NCBI GenBank assembly: GCA_965214635.1
Contig: OZ243964.1
Location: forward strand, 124,001-188,000
Length of the DNA: 64,000 nucleotides
Reading direction: 5' to 3'
Source of the DNA: Bin90 sp965214635
Lineage (GTDB): Bacteria; Chloroflexota; Dehalococcoidia; Lucifugimonadales; JADFKI01
Part shown: one piece after another, positions 62,400 through 64,000 of the stretch
Numbering within the stretch: position 1 is the first letter of the stretch
Layout: every line of letters begins with the position of its first letter
The notes under the pieces: model-generated
Databases searched by the model: none
The model's input: only the letters and a program-made list of their open reading frames with translations
What the model was told of the DNA's origin: nothing
Made by a program: the position numbers and the translations under genes

Positions 62400-63701
62400 T
62401 TGCAACAGAAGCTAGCCGCTCGCACGCCTTTCTACTATGGCTGGGTCGTGCTGGGCGCGGCTTGCAGTGCGATGTTTGTGCGAAATGCCGCTGCAAGCCT
62501 CACTATCGCCGTGTTCGTCTATCCGTTGTCGCAGGAACTGGGATGGAATCGGACGCTCATATCGGGCGCAGCGGCGTTGGGTGGGCTTGCGGCAACCTTC
62601 ATATCGCCCATCGTGGGGCGGCTCATCGACCGCTACGGGGCGCGTGTCGTTCTTACCGTAAGCATACTCATCCTAGGCATATCCACCCTCGCCCTGTCGC
62701 GCGCGACCGCCACGCTCACCGCATTCGGCGTTATGCTGCCTTGGGCGTTCTACATCGCGTACGCCACTGGGCGCGTCATATTCTCAAGCCCTGTGCAAAT
62801 CGGCGCATCCGTAGTGGTGTCGCGCTGGTTCGTGCGGCTGCGCGGGCGCACGAATGGCATCCTGAACCTAGCGCACTCCGTCGGCATGGTGCTGTTTCCG
62901 CTGATAGCATCGGTGATAATTGCGAAGGGCGGCTGGCGCGATGCATGGTTCGTGCTGGGCGTGTTGGTGTTCGTGGTGGCGCTCGTCCCCGTAGCCTTGC
63001 TGATAAGCCAGCGCCCGGAGGACATCGGCTTGCGCCCCGACGGCGACACCGAACCCGATGATGGGGCAACCTCTTCTAACGGCACTTCCTCGCCCGACGC
63101 CACGGATGAACCCAACTGGATGCTCAAGCAAGCCGTGCGTACTCCATCGCTTTGGCTCATAGCTGTGGGCACGGGGCTGATGTTCCTGATGCAGGCAGGC
63201 ACAAACACCCATTCCAACGCATTCTTTCAAGACCAGGGGCTGGGCGCGCTGGTAGCGGGTGTGGGCATTAGCCTCAACGCCGTGTTCCTCGGTGTCGGCA
63301 GCATCGTTTGGGGGCGCATCGTAGAGAGGCTGCCGGTGCGTATCGTCTTGGCTGCCGTTGCGCTGGTGATGGCAGCGGCATCCTTCCTGTTCACCTTCAC
63401 AGACACGGAGGTAGAGGCGCTAGCGTACTCGGCGCTGTTTGGCTTCGGGCTTGGTGGCATGCTCACGGTGCCGCCGGTGGCATACGCCGATTACTTCGGC
63501 AGGCGCGCGCTAGGTGCGATACGCGGCATCACCGAGCCTTTCACGACCTTTGGGCAGGCGGTGGGCGTGATGATACCGGGGCTGGTCTTCGACTACATCA
63601 GCGACGGCACATACACGGGTGTGTTCGTTGGCTTCGGCGTGCTCGGTATCCTGACCGCGGTCATTGTCTTATTCGCTAAGCAGCCGCATCATGCGGACTA
63701 G
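62400..63701 (+). CDS. Major facilitator superfamily transporter (oxalate/monocarboxylate type)
   Basis: 433 residues with 12 predicted helices, six before and six after a charged central loop (about 205-242, Asp/Ser-rich with TEPDDGATSSNGTSSPD). FYYGWVVLGAACSAMFVRNAA at helix 1 and GRLIDRYGARVVLTVSILIL near 75 (the MFS loop motif) are typical of the monocarboxylate/oxalate-formate antiporter group. The start is TTG at 62400 with AAGG 10 nt upstream. Substrate unknown; the adjacent CoA-transferase cluster makes an organic-acid substrate plausible (inference). Confidence 0.87.
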   Translation: MQQKLAARTPFYYGWVVLGAACSAMFVRNAAASLTIAVFVYPLSQELGWNRTLISGAAALGGLAATFISPIVGRLIDRYGARVVLTVSILILGISTLALSRATATLTAFGVMLPWAFYIAYATGRVIFSSPVQIGASVVVSRWFVRLRGRTNGILNLAHSVGMVLFPLIASVIIAKGGWRDAWFVLGVLVFVVALVPVALLISQRPEDIGLRPDGDTEPDDGATSSNGTSSPDATDEPNWMLKQAVRTPSLWLIAVGTGLMFLMQAGTNTHSNAFFQDQGLGALVAGVGISLNAVFLGVGSIVWGRIVERLPVRIVLAAVALVMAAASFLFTFTDTEVEALAYSALFGFGLGGMLTVPPVAYADYFGRRALGAIRGITEPFTTFGQAVGVMIPGLVFDYISDGTYTGVFVGFGVLGILTAVIVLFAKQPHHAD

Positions 63702-63795
63702 CCGCGCGCACGGCTTTCGCTTCCTTCGATATAGGCGATGCGAGCGAATTTTAATACGAATACAGCCGCGCATTCGGAGATTTATTGACATAAGG

Positions 63796-63830
63796 AACGG
63801 GAATCCAGAATAATCCACTGGACTCCCGTT
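63796..63830. repeat. 13-bp imperfect inverted repeat
   Basis: Arms 63796-63808 and 63818-63830 are reverse complements at 12 of 13 positions around a 9-nt loop. It lies 95 nt after the MFS stop. The flank is not T-rich, so it may be a REP-like element or a weak terminator. Confidence 0.5.
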
Positions 63831-63916
63831 TCTGCTCATGTGTAAATCTGGGACTATCCCATTGCCGCTAACGCTATGCTCTGCAGCAACGGACTAGCCG
63901 TTATGGTGTGCGCCGC

Positions 63917-64000
63917 CTATCCCGACCCCGGGCCTCTGCCCATCGAGTATGGCTGCCACCGCTGCAGCCCGGTCTTTTCCAGCACGGACGGATTCACACA
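63917..64000 (-). CDS. C-terminal end of an unidentified gene, cut by window edge
   Basis: Read leftward from the edge, one frame stays open for 27 codons and ends in TAG at 63919-63917, with the plausible ending TGLQRWQPYSMGRGPGSG. The composition (Pro/Gly/aromatic) looks like a real C-terminus, but it is too short to recognise a family. Confidence 0.3.
   Translation of the reverse strand, partial: CVNPSVLEKTGLQRWQPYSMGRGPGSG

Overview
The window is a 64-kb stretch of bacterial chromosome, moderately GC-rich and densely coded, with no rRNA, no CRISPR array, no transposase or integrase and one tRNA (Lys-UUU). The gene mix suggests a free-living or host-associated Chloroflexota of the Dehalococcoidia/SAR202 type. 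The reasons are three luciferase-like flavin oxidoreductases, three tandem CaiB/BaiF CoA-transferases, two ACMSD-type amidohydrolases, two SDRs, an acyl-CoA-dehydrogenase-type hydroxylase, a reductive-dehalogenase-like Fe-S protein, a lone xanthine-dehydrogenase-type large subunit and frequent TTG starts. This placement is inference from family composition; no rRNA or ribosomal protein is present to test it.

Layout. 1-4.4 kb (leftward): the N-terminus of a sulfatase, ilvD, two small unknown genes and the reductive-dehalogenase-like gene. 4.8-13.2 kb (rightward): a molybdopterin hydroxylase large subunit, an orphan pair of DNA methyltransferases, a flavin oxidoreductase, a ThDP enzyme and an aspartate-carbamoyltransferase-like paralogue with an altered active site. 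13.3-22.6 kb: a geranylgeranyl-reductase-like flavoprotein, pterin dehydratase, a second flavin oxidoreductase, a Nudix hydrolase, a nucleoside hydrolase, an alpha/beta hydrolase, an amidohydrolase, an acyl-CoA-dehydrogenase-like hydroxylase and a small membrane protein. 22.6-29 kb: tRNA-Lys, signal peptidase I, a SIMPL protein, and dcd with a full riboflavin cluster (ribD, ribE, ribBA, ribH).

29-36.7 kb: an NDH-2 fused to a cyclic-nucleotide-binding domain, an SDR, a methyltransferase, a PPi-type phosphofructokinase, a 2-hydroxyacid dehydrogenase and a zinc MDR oxidoreductase. 36.7-39 kb: an AT-richer intergenic region with tandem promoter-like sequences in front of an unrecognised 556-residue coiled-coil protein. 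39-52.8 kb: a third flavin oxidoreductase, PIG-L deacetylase, MFS, amidohydrolase, FIST protein, a coupled SDR-Mug-ThpR operon, a zinc-ribbon miniprotein, sortase, glyoxalase-like, RidA-like, HAD, a PfkB kinase with an odd in-frame insertion, and PyrD. 53-63.7 kb: an unknown protein, a PAC2 protein, a short PLD-like protein, three CaiB/BaiF CoA-transferases, a DUF885 metallopeptidase, a small unknown protein and an MFS transporter.

How it fits together (inference): most genes are single-gene catabolic or detoxifying modules, consistent with oxidation of varied organic compounds: flavin monooxygenases, SDR and MDR dehydrogenases, CoA-transferases and amidohydrolases. The riboflavin cluster would supply FMN/FAD for the many flavoenzymes. 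No single undescribed multi-gene system stands out. The most unusual signals are a 66-bp in-frame hairpin-bearing duplication inside a sugar kinase gene, a duplicated 3' end of the hydroxylase gene, paralogues that lost catalytic residues (ATCase-like, two of three CaiB), the reductive-dehalogenase-like protein without its usual export signal or anchor, and the unknown coiled-coil and short PLD genes.
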